This document shows, one piece after another, positions 1-12,338 of a DNA stretch of 64,000 nt. Within the stretch, counting starts at the first letter, position 1; the number at the start of each line of letters is the position of its first letter. Below the pieces are notes generated by a model. That model had not been told where the DNA came from. It was given only the letters and a program-made list of their open reading frames with translations, and did no database searches. Location of the stretch: NCBI GenBank assembly GCA_025084515.1, contig JAJAGP010000046.1, positions 475,347 through 539,346 of the forward strand. The letters are read 5' to 3'. This DNA comes from Ancistrus triradiatus (lineage: Eukaryota; Chordata; Actinopteri; Siluriformes; Loricariidae). A program made the position numbers and the translations under genes.

Positions 1-374
1 AGTACTGATCTTTAAGAGCAAAGTCTTAGTCGGCTTGTGTGTAGATTGTACACAAGGCATCATCTTAAATTAGCTCCACAATCTTAAATAACTGGGTAAA
101 AACATTCCTTTTTATTTGTGCAGAATAACATTTCAAAGTGGGGCTCTTTTCTTGTGTGGAAAAGAATCTGTAGGGAACTGCAATGAAAAGAAATCCGGAG
201 TATGACTGCGCCATCTAGTGTTCAAAATCAAGAACGTGAATCCAATTAGACAGCCTTGTGCCACCCCTAATAAATTTAGATCCCTCATTTGAGTAATCAG
301 ACTTTTTCGGGTTAGAGTTGTCTGCAGGGGTTCGCTATTGAATCGTAACACAAATCTGTCCCCTTTCCCGTCAG
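1..374 (+). other. smap2: end of the last smap2 intron
   Basis: This sequence lies upstream of the terminal smap2 exon. It ends in a pyrimidine-rich stretch (CCCCTTTCCCGTCAG) with the acceptor AG at 373-374. A degenerate interspersed repeat fills part of it: the phrase around 210-225 (GCCATCTAGTGTTCAAA) recurs near 3943-3957, and the text around 100-130 resembles 53160-53210. No coding sequence was seen here. Confidence 0.65.
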
Positions 375-503
375 ATGACCCACCACATGGCGGGTATGAA
401 CGTTTATGGGGCTAACCGCATGCCTGGATACGGCCAGCCCACGGGCGGGTCTTCAGCCCCCGCCGGCACCAACCAAACCCTGGGCTCTCGGGTATGGAAG
501 TGA
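375..503 (+). CDS. smap2: Terminal coding exon of a SMAP-family Arf GTPase-activating protein (partial gene)
   Basis: SMAP1 and SMAP2 are Arf GAPs that bind clathrin and act in vesicle traffic; SMAP2 works at early endosomes and the trans-Golgi. This exon encodes 42 residues and a TGA stop at 501-503. It begins MTHHMAGMNVYGANRMPGYG and ends in VWK. The C-terminus of the SMAP family has the same pattern (QMT..MAGMNFYGANGMM, a Gly/Ser/Gln stretch, NQTL, then WK at the end), recalled from family knowledge rather than from a search. The acceptor AG at 373-374 follows a pyrimidine tract and the exon opens in phase 0. The ATG at 375 is an internal codon, not the start of translation. The GAP domain and clathrin-binding region lie outside the window, before base 1. 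Choosing smap2 over smap1 is less certain than the family call. The gene converges on phf14. Confidence 0.8.
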   Translation: MTHHMAGMNVYGANRMPGYGQPTGGSSAPAGTNQTLGSRVWK

Positions 504-1332
504 TGGCGTGTGGGTTCGGGAGCAGCGCAATAAACTGTACGCGAACGCTTCATCGGACGTTCCCGCAGGACAAGACCAGAGGTGACGCGGTCCAAACAAC
601 TGCTCTACGCTTAACCCCCCTCGGCCGGCGTCTCTCACTTCTGGTTTGCATGCGGGCCGGAGCTGTACCTCGGAGGCCGGGTCTTTATCGTGCTGTTCTT
701 TCAGGGCGGTACGAGACCAATTGCATGCGACGAGTCCGTGTCGTTCTCGCCTCCCTACCTGATTCCTGTGCTGCCGCCGCTGCTGCCGCCGTGTGGTCTT
801 GAGTTCTCTGCTGCTCCGGAGCTGGGTGCGAGACGCCCGGCGCTTTGTCTCATCGTCCTTCACTCTCATCTCAGCCAAAGAAACGCCGTTGGGAGATGCG
901 TGGCTTCAAGCTGTCCGTCCTGTGATGATCACCTCGAGCTCGCGCTCACTTTTGATTGTATCGCTAGAGCACTATTTTTCACTCTCGGTGCTCTAATTAA
1001 TGAGGGTCTGATTTAAGTGCAGGGTTTTATTCGAGTAAACAGTACCTCTCAGCTTCTGTCTGTACAGAGACCGCGTGATTGTCTTGCTCACTGTGCTTTG
1101 TCTACGAAGTGTCCGTAGCACTCGGAGCCCTTAGAACCTCTCAAGTTGCTACAGACAGGATTTTTTTCATTGAATGTCTAAACCGTGTCGGAAACGTCCG
1201 CTTTGCAACCGCACGAGCTCTCATTTCAGACCGATTGTCTTAGTCACATGACCTGCACACTGGGAATGTATACAGCTCTTGATTGTTTGTTCTAGTATCG
1301 AGTACCGGATTGCTCTCAGCACATACCTATAC

Positions 1333-1412
1333 AGCGTTTACCAGGTGCCCTTATCCAGCTTGTCGGAGATTAAGGGGCTTGCTTAAGGGCCCGACACTGA
1401 GAGACCAAGTAA
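1333..1412 (-). repeat. SINE tail fragment in the smap2 3' UTR
   Basis: Read on the - strand, this contains GGATAAGGGCACCTGGTAAA, a diverged form of the tail shared by fish V-type SINEs (compare 7580-7605). The tRNA-like head is missing. Confidence 0.45.
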
Positions 1413-2702
1413 TGCCCATAAATAATCGTAGAACATTAAGGCCACCACCATGGCACCTTCTGTCAGGTTTGGCTGTCTGACAGAGCATTTAAGGAAAACG
1501 TGGAGAGCATCTACAGGAACGTAATAACTTATTATAACTGCAGAAAATCAGGTCCGGGTTTTCCTCGCTCTTTAAACTCTTCAAACTTTAGTAATTAAAT
1601 TAGTCCAGGGTTGCCAGATCCTGTGACAGAAATGAGCACAGGGTCTGTGTAAACGAGCCCAAAAGGGCAAGGTTTTTTAGAAGAGGACCTGCCAACTGTG
1701 TGCCATTCTGAGAAATCCAGCTCTCCTCGTCTGGCTTCTAGTATCTAGCATTTCTAGTGTCCAGGCCACACTTGCTCCATGTTTTGACGTTTAAGGATAG
1801 GTGCCAACCCTGACCAGGACATGCAGGGTTAAAATTCAGTAACCCACCAAGATGGGGCATCAAGCTTGACTGGAGCGACCCCTGCCTTCAGCTTACATGA
1901 TCATCTGTGCCCTTGTCTAGACTCCCGATAGAACCCCTGGCAAACTTTTGGGCTCTTGAGCAAGACCTGTAATTCTCAAGTACTTGTATTCTTTTATGTA
2001 AACACTGTTCTGGGTTATCAAGAGCAAAGCATCCTGTTTTGCCCTCACTTATTCCAGTCGGGGTCAGGCGAGGGTCCCTGAATCCACCCTCAGGTCACTA
2101 GTAGACTGATATAAACCCTCCAGCCGCCCTTCACTCTGCTGAGAACCCAGGTCCTTTCAGTCTTTGAAATTCCCAAATTCCCAATTTTGTGCCCAATCTT
2201 AATTCTTAATAATCTTGTCCTGACGGCACTTGGGTGAAACGCGTGCAGTTTAATGGCTGCATGATATCACTGCGACTAATTCTTATCAAAAGCAGAGCTC
2301 AGAAAGTAACCAAGTCCTTCCTTAGAGTTTGATTTACATAAAGCTGTACTGAGTACTGAGGTTTATGGCTCTGTGGGTTTAGACCTGGATCCTCATGAGC
2401 CAGTCAGAAACGCCCTGCGTTAACCTTACAGTCGGTACGAGAGTTCCAAGTCCAGAGTTCAGTTATGGGATGTGTGTTCGTGTCAGTGCTCAGACAGAAT
2501 CCGACTGAAGCAGGACCTTCTGTGGTTCTGTGGTGCCTGTGTGGGTTCAGCTCACCTCACTGTAGATACAGAGGATTTCACAGCTTCATTCTCATGGCTC
2601 AGAGTGATGAAGGCCTACCTGCGAGTGTTATGTGGTGTCCGTGCCGAATTACGTCTTTCCTTTTGATATGTATTAGGATTTTCAAAATGTGTATATAATG
2701 AT

Positions 2703-2708
2703 AATAAA
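2703..2708 (+). terminator. smap2: smap2 polyadenylation signal (AATAAA)
   Basis: A canonical AATAAA is followed 20-30 bases later by a GT-rich stretch (CTGTGTGTCTTGGTTTC) that fits the downstream element. It is the first such pair after the stop codon. Confidence 0.65.
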
Positions 2709-2725
2709 GACGTCTTTTATCCTCT

Positions 2726-5700
2726 GTGTGTCTTGGTTTCTCTTTCTTGCCCTCTCCTGCCATGCCTGCTATAAGCTGGTGTTATAGTCAAGACCGAGAC
2801 TGGACACATCGAGCCCAAGTCGGGACCGAGATCAGATTTTTTCATCATACAAGAATAAGAAGAAAATGTAGTTTGTAATTCACTTTACATTCATTATCAG
2901 TCACGAATTTCCCTCTGGGATTAATAAAGTGATCGATCTATCTTATTCATGACATATTAATAAGTAATAATATATGTTGTCAGAGATTTTGTAAAATATA
3001 ACATTAAATAATATATAGCCTAAATTATATTGTAGTCTTAAGCTTAGGTAATGTAACTTTTGGAAGTAGATGACGATGACGATTTGGTTTCCCTTCTTCT
3101 CTCAGATTGAATCAGAATCGCCTCATAAAGTCACCTGAATATAAACAACATCCATTCTGAACAGTTTTCTTATTAAATGTGAAAGCATCTTCATAACATT
3201 TCAATCTGCCCTCAAACAAGAACGATCAGATGAAATCGCACACTTAATCTTCCAAATAAAACATGTTCATCGCAGGATTGTATTTCATCATTGCGCCATC
3301 CTGCGTAACTTCTTTACGTGACAGGCCCAGGAGATTAGCGGTTATGGAAACCCTCAGACAGCAGCACCATTGGCTGATTGTGTAATGGCATGGATGAGTG
3401 TTGGGTGAGTGTGTGTATGAAGTCTATCGGCGGATGTGTTAGCAGGGAACCCAGCGCTTGAGCTTCAGGGGACGTGACTCGATGCTTGCCTCCAGTCTCT
3501 GCCCGTGTGAGTATGTTCTCCCCCAGTCTCCTGTTCCTTGTTATGACTCAAATGGAGATGAGACTGTAATTGATGAGTCGTGTGCAGGTGAAGAATAATT
3601 GGCTTATGGATGTGATCACTCTGGTTATGTTTAGTGATTGTTTTTGTTGCTGCAGCTGCTGAATGTTTATAATGATGGCGTTTACTGTAAGCAGCATATG
3701 TTCCGAGCGTCTGTTCTCCCAGAGCTGATGGCTGCAGCGTAATGCGTTTAAATAGTCCCTGTTGTGGAACGGAGCAGAAAACTCCTGCAATAAAAGGAAT
3801 TTAACTATAAATATAAATAACTAAATGCTATCTTAAATTGAAAACGAAACCCTGTTATCATGCCCAGTTTGCCCTTTTTGTATCAAACGTCCCAATCCCC
3901 TTCGGTTTCCCTGGGAGAAGAAATGATTATGATATGATTGTGCCCTCTAGTGTTCAAATGATGCAACGACATTACTAGGTGTCCATGAAGAAGGCCTGAG
4001 ATACCTGTGACGATATTGTGACACTGACATCCTACGTTTCTCTCCGATTTAAAGCCTCTTAAATGCTTTCCACACGCATTTCAAATCAGTTTATTTATCT
4101 GGGTCCCTACAATATAATGTTTGATGAAATGTAAATGTTTGTAGAAAGCCAAAATTATTTTACTGTGCAGTTTGTCCTTTCCTGCTCCATCAGCCCTAGC
4201 AAATATTAACTGCATAGAGTCACGAATTATATATGTAAGAAAATACAAAGCATCTAAGAGTCTAGTCCAGAATAACCAGAGCAGAGGTACATGAATAGGT
4301 TCCATAATCCATAATGCGTTCCATAAGCCTGGGGTTCGATCCCAGCTAGAGACCCAGTGCAAATGTCTTTGTAATGAGCTGTAAATCATGGCTCCAACAT
4401 TTAACCTTAATCAGCCCTACCAAGTCCTCGTCATGTTTACTTAGAGAATTAATAGCCAACTTATAAAGCCTCGGCTTATTTTTATTAAAAGCATTCCTTA
4501 TCTTTGGCTATGTATCCAAATTCTTTAAAACGTGATTATTACATCCGATAAAAACCTAACCTTGACCCCAGTGTGCTGTCTAATCATACTGATTTCGTAT
4601 CTCCCGTTCATCTCCACGATTTTAGAAAAAGCGCTTTAGCTTTAGCTGTGTGGTTACCTCCACTGAAACTGTTTATGAAACGTTCCGGTCATGATTAGTA
4701 CCGAAACAGCATTAGCATAGCATAGGTGATCGGTGCTTTCTTGGTTTAAAACCTCTCAATTTGTTTACGTAAATAATGTATGCTTCAAGCTCAGGATCAT
4801 CTGACTCTTACCACGGGTGCTGCATAATATTACAGGCCATGTACTTATTTTACGTACAGCTATATAGTAAAACTAGGAAAACAATATGTTGGCTTTTTTC
4901 AAGCCAACCTAATAACATATCTATCAGGCTACATAGACCAGGAATAGCCAAAAGTGAAGTGACACCGTTCATACCATCATGTGTCCACCGGATGGCAGTC
5001 ACGCTCCAGGATCGACAAACCAATTCTGAAATAAGTAGAAAATGCTAATCTACGCTTTTAAACATGAAACTTAAACGTATTACTTAAGTGAAATATAATA
5101 TAATGTGTAGTTAATGTAAGAAGACATGTGTTCGTAGCTACAGCTTTAAATATACTATTCAGATTTGATTTCTTAGGTGCACATGGAGGAGCTTTTAAAC
5201 GGAGTAACTGATTATGTAGGCTCTGAGGAGGTACAGCTCAATACAGCTCAATACCGACCTGACCCGGGTGCTGTGTTTCCTGGGATTGGTGCCGGACCCC
5301 TGTGAGCCTGACCAGCACGAGCAGGAAGGGAAATACCTTCTGCATTGTGCTCACTGATCACCTCAGCATGACTGCACTGGAAACAATAGATGTTCATTAA
5401 AAGATCGTAGATCTGTAATAGTAACCTGTCTGCGTTTATAAGTTTACACAGTCAAGATACAAAGCAGTGAGACATCCTGACTGACCTAGTGTTGGAGGGA
5501 AGCGTGTGTTTTCTGAGCTGTTTACAGAAACGTCTTTTAGAAATCAGTGTGTAATCCGGTGTGTTTTGTCCCTTTATTTTTGTGTCATGTTCAAGGCCAA
5601 TTTCCAGGCGTGTTAATCCTCTTAGGAAACAAGCTGTCGTACTGAGTTTATCTACCTCGGTGTTGATATTTACATTTACGTCTATTAATTTGGCACTAGT

Positions 5701-5880
5701 TTTGCTGGTTGATGTACAGCTGGAGCGACAAAGCTTTCCCACGCAGGGCTTTAATGCTGTCGCTGTCTGTTCCTTTCCTCCTCCCGAGCTCGGCAAAGGG
5801 CGGCTTCATGATAGAAATGGATTAGGAAAATACTTCCTAACAATTAGCTTAACAATTATTATGTGTTGTTATAAAATACA
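2726..5880. other. Intergenic region with old repeat fragments
   Basis: No gene was seen. Near 2905-2945 is CCCTCTGGGATTAATAAAG followed by ATCTATCT, a typical 3' end of a fish non-LTR element. Around 3895-3975 is a fragment of the repeat also found at the start of the window. About 4320-4350 contains a tRNA-like box B phrase (GGTTCGATCCC). The rest is unremarkable and moderately AT-rich. Confidence 0.5.
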
Positions 5881-6066
5881 ATCTGAATGGGCGTTCGGGT
5901 GCCGGCCAGGTCGGGTAACACACGGGCACAATTGGCTGTACCTGAGGGAGAGGTCGTCAGCTACCCCTGGCCATCCTGAGTCTCGCCTGTGCCTTGCAGG
6001 CCCCTTAATCCTCAACTGCTCAGCTCAGATGTAAGTTGGTCCAGATAAGGGGCTTCTACTAAATGG
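5881..6066 (+). mobile_element. tRNA-derived SINE copy, diverged
   Basis: The head (GGTAACACACGGGCACAATT) is unlike that of the copy at 7443, but the end (TGTAAGTTGGTCCAGATAAG then GGGCTTCTACTAAATGGC) is the same tail family. It is an old non-autonomous retroposon with no coding capacity. Confidence 0.55.
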
Positions 6067-6169
6067 CTTCATCTCTTTAACGCCACGTTGCGTTACCAGA
6101 AGCGTTGTGGTATTGTTCGGCTGTGCCCGAGATCTACATTGTTTAATAAAGTGGAAACCGCTCAGCAGA

Positions 6170-6740
6170 CAGCGGCCGTTCAGGCTGACAGCCTCTGCGC
6201 ATTCAGACGTCCCGCGGGCCCGCACGCCTGGCATCTCGGCCTTGGCATGTCGGCGGGACTCTGCATTGTTTTCCCGGCCTCCTTTCAAAGCGGGCGCCTC
6301 TGACGGGAGCGTCGATCGAGCCGAAGAATCATCCCGCGCCCTTTGTTTCAGGCAGCCCTTTCAACGCGAGCGAAAAAAGCTCATGGTAATGAAGGCTTAT
6401 CGCGGACGGTGCAGATGCGAGCGCGATGCCAGTCAGGCGCGCTCGGCTTTGCCCTCACGGCGAGGTGCCAGTTTGTTTGCGCTGTGGCAGATCCTGATGC
6501 TCAGGGCCTCACTCCTCCTCACAGCCCGGTGACGCAGGGAGATCGGCGCCGCTCCTTTAGATGATAACAGGCAGGGAGAGGGCGCCATCGTTGCTCTGCG
6601 GTGACACATGCTGTTTTTGTTTTGCGCGCTGAACGGCTGAGATACGGCTTTCACTCCGCCGCCTTTATCAGCGCGCCAGGCGCTCGAGCCGCTCGCCTGC
6701 TTTCAGATCCATGATGAAGCGGTTTTGTCGCTCGTGCCAG
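6170..6740. other. CpG-rich single-copy stretch, candidate conserved non-coding element
   Basis: This stretch is GC- and CpG-rich compared with its surroundings and lacks recognisable repeat motifs. The open frames on both strands overlap one another and show no protein family. Cis-regulatory function is only an inference. Confidence 0.25.
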
Positions 6741-7007
6741 TCAGGCTTGTTGAAATGACTTTCCGTTCTTTGAGACGTATACAGGTATTAAAAGAGAATC
6801 CAGTGTTTTCAAGCTAATCCCCGTCTAGCTCATGATGTGCGTGATTACCGCGGCGGCTCGGTGTTTTATGGTACTATGGTTCTAAACTCGTTTATCATCA
6901 CGCCTAATGGCAGTCGTTCCTTCCTACTGCAAATGTCATGAAAGGTAATGAAATCAGTGGACTCTGACATGCTTTAGAATTTATTTGCTTATTATCTAAC
7001 CCCACTT

Positions 7008-7210
7008 GGTCCTGGTCAGGGTCACAGGGGTTCCGAGACTCATCCCCGAACACAGGGCACAGGTGTAAGGGATATCGGTTTGCCAGTCCGTCACCGGCTG
7101 TGGGGAGCACCCTTTCATCCCAATCTTTCTGCATGGAAGGCCTGACCCAACCAGATGGCACCAACAGGACTCAAACCCATGTCCCTGTGGGGTATTAGGT
7201 GCGCCACCTG
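7008..7210 (-). repeat. Fragment of a fish interspersed repeat
   Basis: It carries GGTCAGGGTCACAGGGGTTCC, ACAGGGCACAGGTGTAAGGG and CCAGTCCGTCACCGG, which are phrases of the repeat also represented at 62290, 32250 and 36653. There is no coding potential. Confidence 0.45.
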
Positions 7211-7442
7211 AGCACAAATCAAAAATGCCATCTTTAAAAGAGATGTAATGAAATCTCTGACACAAAACAAGAACGGCACCTTGTTTCTTCAGGCAAAAGA
7301 CTTTTGTTACTGACACCACCCGGACTCGAACCTGGGTCCCTCAGGAGGTGGGCTAGAGCATTAGTTGAGCATCTTGTTTTATTGATCTTGGTTACTACAT
7401 TAGTCTTGGTAATTTAACAGAAAATCCTTCTTCTTCCTACAA

Positions 7443-7608
7443 GTTAAGGTACTGGGCTATGGAACAGAAGGTCTAGGGTTCAAATCCCACCTCTGCCAAG
7501 CTGCCACTGTTGGGTCAAGCAAGGACCCTAACCCAGAATTGCTTTAGACCGTATCAGTTGTAAGTCGCTCTGGATAAGGGCGTCTGCTTAATGACATAAA
7601 TCTAAATG
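7443..7608 (+). mobile_element. tRNA-derived SINE, near complete
   Basis: The head is tRNA-like: AAGGTACTGGGCTATGG, then a box B-like GGTTCAAATCCC. The body is CCTCTGCCAAGCTGCCACTG and the tail is GGATAAGGGCGTCTGCT followed by AATGACATAAAT. It is the best-preserved member of the family in the window; others are at 21856, 40447 and 52208. Such elements move using LINE machinery. Confidence 0.8.
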
Positions 7609-7839
7609 TCTCTGCCGGCACCTTGGATAACGGCAAGATGATGATCCCTTCCGGTGTTCCCTCCCTCAGACAAGGCTGATTGTTTCTGTGCAGGTCCAGA
7701 CCTGGTCAGGGGCACCGGTAGGTCTCAAACTCCAGAACTTTACCTGCTGTAGTTCCTAATATCTAGCCCCAGCTGGTTAGGAGCTGGGATATGATCCTGA
7801 AACATGGCCTTGGTTCATATGGAACCTCCTAAACTCACA

Positions 7840-7915
7840 CCAAGAGACTTCCAGATCTCAAGAGGGAGATTTTCCTCGCCACTGTCGCCTCTGGCCTTCA
7901 TGTGACGTCTGGACT
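7840..7915 (+). repeat. Short fragment of an interspersed repeat (TTTTCCTCGCCACTGTCGCC)
   Basis: The phrase GATTTTCCTCGCCACTGTC with CTGGCCT after it also occurs in diverged form at 58660, 55780 and 56155. It is a repeat family common in fish introns. Confidence 0.45.
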
Positions 7916-8039
7916 GACTGACTGGTTCTGTACTGTACTTGAAAACCAGGAGCAAACCCCTCAAGGTTCAGATCATCCCAGCTTCCATTTGCATCTCATC
8001 CGCCTTGCTCTCCTGCAGCAGTCCAGGGCTGTCAGATCG

Positions 8040-8990
8040 CTGCTAATTCCGTGATGAATCGGAGCAATTGTGGATTTTTATGGCCGTTGGAATGAGCTCT
8101 GCGCTCGGCCCGGACTGGAGGGAGCTGCTATATGCTCATAAACAAGACTCGCCGTGACAGATCAGCCAATTCGGCCAATCGTAGACGCACCATTACCGGC
8201 GCTTGTAAAACCACAGATGACCTTTAAATATGTGCCATGCCAGAGATATGGCTGCCATCTGCAGAAAACCCATTATAAATTCTGCTTTATCTCGAGCTCT
8301 CCCACTTACCGCAAAGTTCTGGTAGAGGGCTCGCGAATACGAGCAGGCGTTAATGTACACACAATAAAGCCACGAAGCGGACCTTTATCGCCCCCTCATG
8401 TTCACTTGTTGATGCGCGTCGTTAATCTGGACGACTTTGCAGCCGACCTTCTCGCACCTTTATGAGCTGCGCTGTAACACGTGGAAACGAGTGCGTAACG
8501 TTCGCTACGTACGCCGCCGCCGCCGCCACGCCATATGCCTCCGGGCCGTCCTCTAATCCCTGCGAGCGTGGACATGGAGTGAATGCGAAATTCTCGGCGT
8601 CCCGCTCAGTCCGGCTATCACGCCTCAGCCGATCCCATAAAGTCAAACCCAAAGAGACACGGAAGCAGCACCTCTGTCTCTCCACATCAGCAAACTGGCA
8701 AATCACGCTGACAGAGCCGTGAACGAGCGCGGCCAGCCAATTATGCCGCCTCAGACACCAGAAACTAGAGGAAGACTTATGGCAGCTCGGTCCTTAAGCC
8801 GCTCGCTTTCTCCTCCGAGCCATTTCAGTCACCGCGTACGCCCCCGGCTCATTTATGATAACGCCGTTAGTCCTGTGGGCTGTGTTTGGATGCAGAAGGT
8901 GCACTTAGAGCAAGCCTCCATCTCTCTCTCTCTCACCTGGACTAGTAGTGGAAGTTTCAGTGGAATTCGAGGGGATATCAGTTGTTAAAT
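8040..8990. other. CpG-rich intergenic stretch
   Basis: Rich in CpG, with a GCCGCC run near 8512-8530. Open frames overlap on both strands but no domain was recognised. It ends in a short TC run (8922-8936). It may be regulatory; the sequence alone does not decide. Confidence 0.25.
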
Positions 8991-9019
8991 GATAGAGTAT
9001 TGGCTTGACTTTGCATCTA

Positions 9020-10255
9020 CAGTGGGGCAAAAAAGTATTTAGTCAGCCACTGATTGTGCAAGTTCTCCTACTTAGATAGATGAGAGAGGCCTGTAATTTT
9101 CATCATAGCTACACTTCAACTATGAGAGACAAAATGAGGAAACAAATCCAGGAAATCACATTGTAGGATTTTTAAAGAATTTAATTGTAAATCATGGTGG
9201 AAAATAAGTATTTGGTCACCCACAAACAAGCAAGACTTCTGGCTCTCACAGACCTGTAACTTCTTCTTTAAGAAGCTCTTCTGACCTCCACTGGTTACCT
9301 GTATTAATGGCACCTATTTGACGTCGTTATCTGTATAAAAGACACCTGTCCACAGCCTCAAACAGTCAGACTCCAAACTCAACCATGGCCAAGACCAAAG
9401 AGCTGTCGAAGGACACCAGGAAGAAAATTGTAGACCTGCACCAGGCTGAGAAGAGTGAATCTACAATAGGCAAGCAGGTTGGTGTGAATAAATCAACTGT
9501 GGGAGCAATTGTAAGAAAATGTAAGACATACAAGACCATTGATAATCTCCCTCGATCTGGGGCTCCATGCATGATCTCATCCCGTGGGGTCAAAATGATC
9601 ATGAGAACGGTGAGCAAAAAATCCCAGAACTACACGGAGGGACCGGATGAAGACCTGCGGAGCGAGGGGACCAAAGTAACCAAAGGCTACCCATCAGTAA
9701 CACACTACGCAGAGAGGGGACTCAGATCTTGCAGTGCCAGGGGCCCCTGCTTAAGACAGTACATGTCCAGGGCCGTCTGAAGTTGCCAGAGAGCAGATGG
9801 ATGATCCAGGAAGAAGGATTGGGGAGAATATCATGTGGTCAGATGAAACCAAAAAATAGAACTTTGTGGTTTAATTAAAAAATCACCTTGTCGTGTTTGG
9901 AGGAAGAAGAATGCTGAGTTTGCATCCCAAGAACACCATACCACTGGGAAGCAGGGGGTGGAAATTCACTGCTAGAGGAGATCTTGCATGGAGGAATGGG
10001 CCAAAAATACAGCGCTACAGTGTGTGCCAACCTGGTGAAGACTTACAGGAAATTTTACTGACCAAATTACTTATTTTCCCATAATTTACAATTTAATTCT
10101 TTAAAAATCCTACAATGTGATTTCCTGGATTTTTTTCTCATGTTGTCTCTCATAGTTGAAGTGTACCTATGATGAAAATTACAGACCTCTCTCATCTTTC
10201 TAAGCAGGAGAACTTGCGCAATCAGTGGCTGTCTAAATACTTTTTTGCCCCAGTG
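9020..10255 (+). mobile_element. Tc1/mariner DNA transposon, nearly full length but dead
   Basis: The left end is TA (9018-9019) then CAGTGGGGCAAAAAAGTATT; the right end is TACTTTTTTGCCCCAGTG then TA (10256-10257). These are inverted repeats at a TA target site, as Tc1 elements make. The terminal inverted repeats are about 200 bp long and include CACTGATTGTGCAAGTTCTC on the left and its complement on the right. Inside is a transposase relic on the + strand. One base of the right tip is changed (CCCCAGTG instead of CCCCACTG). A shorter relative lies at 48686-49096. Confidence 0.9.
9385..10084 (+). pseudogene. Tc1-type transposase, frameshifted relic
   Basis: The open frame starts at ATG 9385 with MAKTKELSKDTRKKIVDLHQ, the start of the helix-turn-helix DNA-binding region of Tc1 transposases, and continues with GKQVGVNKSTVGAIVRK (about residues 31-47). 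After about residue 75 the frame shifts repeatedly and runs to a stop at 9778-9780. Further along, VFGGRR and LHPKNTIP (9893-9960) are pieces of the C-terminal catalytic part. The intact DDE triad cannot be read in one frame. Tc1 transposases are about 340 residues, so the protein is not functional. Confidence 0.85.
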
Positions 10256-10257
10256 TA

Positions 10258-11860
10258 ACGTAGTTCTTCCAAACCTTATAACATTCTGCCTGTGATTATA
10301 GGTTTGAATCTTAAGGGTTTTATGAGGTAATTCCAGGACGGCTTGTACTACAGTTATCAGATTAATATAACTAACGCTGATATTATGAACACCATTATAG
10401 GAAATAATTTACTATCAATAAAAGACTCGAGAACTAGGACTAGACAAGGCCAATGTTGAACCTCTTAACTTGAACAATTTATGTTTTATTGCCCCCAAAC
10501 TCGAACAAACATTTAGAACATGGGGACCCTAAATAAACCACTAAATGGTGCGATCTTCCAAAGACGATGCACATAACCTAGTCCAGAACATCGCGACAGT
10601 CCATTGACATTGTAGCTTATTTACTTCTGTTAGGATAAACCTGCTGTCATTTAGAGGCAGAAAATCAACTTGAGGAAAATCCATTTCTCTGCAACACGTT
10701 TGATTAGAGGATGAAAATATTTCGTTACTTTTAATTTTCATCCATTACAAACATCTTCAAGTGCAATTCAATGTGATTCAAAAACAGAAACAGGTTTTTT
10801 GAGAACAATTTTCTAGTCTGACTCCATTTGCCATCGAAAGGACTGAAAGGGTTAAATAACGTAAATAAATATCCTCTGTCACCTATCCTAAGCTTTGCCA
10901 TTAGCGTATATTTAGTGCAGCTTACCAAACATTTCTTTCAACCGTAGTTATGCTGGTGCTGATTTAATCTGAATTGCAGGTATTTAGAATAGTATAAAGG
11001 GTTTTTTATGTTTTTTTTGAAGCATTGTCTCTCTACATCAGCGAACCTAAATCTTATGTGAGGTACTCATTAGCAGTGCGCTTTGCTTCAGTTTGTAGAC
11101 TTTTCGTGGTGTTATCTCCACTGTATCCCAAATTACCTTTGTTTTATTGCAGACTCTTTAGAATGAGCTCTAATCAAACGCATCTGTCAAACTAATAAGC
11201 CGGTAATATTGAACAAAAACTTCACGTAAATTGTGTGTTATTTAATTTATCGATGACATTACGCATTAGAATGAGATCTAATAAGAATCCTTCTATTACA
11301 CACACAAAATCCCAGATACCAACGTCTTATTAAATGCGTCGATGTTTCCTATGTATCTTCTTGAGTGAATTCTTAACTTTAAGGGCTCTTCCGGTTGAAG
11401 TTCTTTCAGAGATGGTGGGCGTCCTGGGCCTGGTGCTCCTCAGGACTCAATCAGAAGCTCTGTTTTAATGGGAGCAGCCCAGCAGCCTGCTACTCAACAG
11501 ATGGTAGTTGGAAGGGAACGAGGCCGAATTTACAGTAAACAGATTTTTTATCTCTGGCAGGTCATGGGGCGAGCGAGAGCACAGCAGCCGTTTAGTGATA
11601 GAACATCCTGGCGATCATTAGTTTGAATCCGCTCGGGAGATGTTCCGACTTTGCACACGTAGATCTCTAAATACACAACTCACACAAAGCTTGGGAAAGC
11701 AGTTTAGTTTCTACTGTACACGGCTTTAATTAATACATGATTATCTTTGCATTTCGATGTTTGGCCGACGCTTTTATTATCCCCTTATCTCAGTCTCGTC
11801 TGCAATACATGTTTATATCTAAGTTGTATAGCAACATGAAAATGAGAAAATTTGTCTCGG
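10258..11860. other. Intergenic region without recognised features
   Basis: AT-rich unique sequence. No open frame with protein-family content, RNA gene or complete transposon was seen. Confidence 0.4.
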
Positions 11861-11861
11861 T

Positions 11862-12195
11862 TTTTGTCATTTGCTCGGTGCACTTGCACGAGTCGAGCTA
11901 CGTGACTCATTTCAGCCAAAACTCGATTCATGATTCACTGATTCAGATTCACAATAGCCCTTGCTCAGACCTCTGCTGTTTCTCTTGTGTTTTTCTTTAT
12001 TGTTACATCCACACTACTGTATTCTTAGTGTAAATAAGTCTCCATGGATCCTAAAATGATTGGTTTATAAGAGCCAACCGAAAGCAAAACAGGAATTCAA
12101 TGCTCCGGAACACAGGCGCCTGGAGTTCACCAATAAAGTAAGTGTTTTCTTTACTTTTCACTTTCAATCCATCACTCACTGAATGACATGAGATT
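11862..12195 (+). repeat. Interspersed repeat, copy 1 of a pair with 40617-41035
   Basis: This segment shares a colinear series of phrases with 40617-41035: AGCTACGTGACTCATTTCAG, CGATTCATGATTC, TAAGTCTCCATGGATCCT, GCCAACCGAAAG, GAGTTCACCAATAAAGTAAG and CTCACTGAATGACATGAGAT. The copies are diverged by many substitutions and small gaps. No coding sequence was seen; the class of element is unknown. Confidence 0.7.
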
Positions 12196-12338
12196 ATTTG
12201 ACAATATAAATATAATAAAATCCCAAGATTCTTGGGATTATTTAGTTCACGACGTCAGTGTAGTTTCTCGAGTCCTCAGCAGACAAGACTTGAGCAGAAT
12301 GATTAATCATATTAGAGCACAGCCCTGGTCAAACTACA

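Larger units (their letters stand above)
504..2725 (+). other. smap2: 3' untranslated region of smap2
   Basis: This stretch runs from the stop codon to the first good polyadenylation signal. The first 500 bases are GC-rich. A reversed SINE tail fragment lies near 1333-1412. No AATAAA occurs before 2703. The short open frames here have no recognisable protein content. A length of about 2.2 kb is plausible for a SMAP2 transcript. The exact cleavage site is inferred. Confidence 0.6.

Noticed and set aside
504..1016. Overlapping open frames on both strands right after the smap2 stop
   Set aside because: GC-rich 3' UTR sequence; the frames overlap each other and match no family.
7443..7520. tRNA-like sequences with box B phrases (also at 18590, 21870, 40460 and 52240)
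   Set aside because: They belong to SINE heads; no complete cloverleaf with matching acceptor stem was found.
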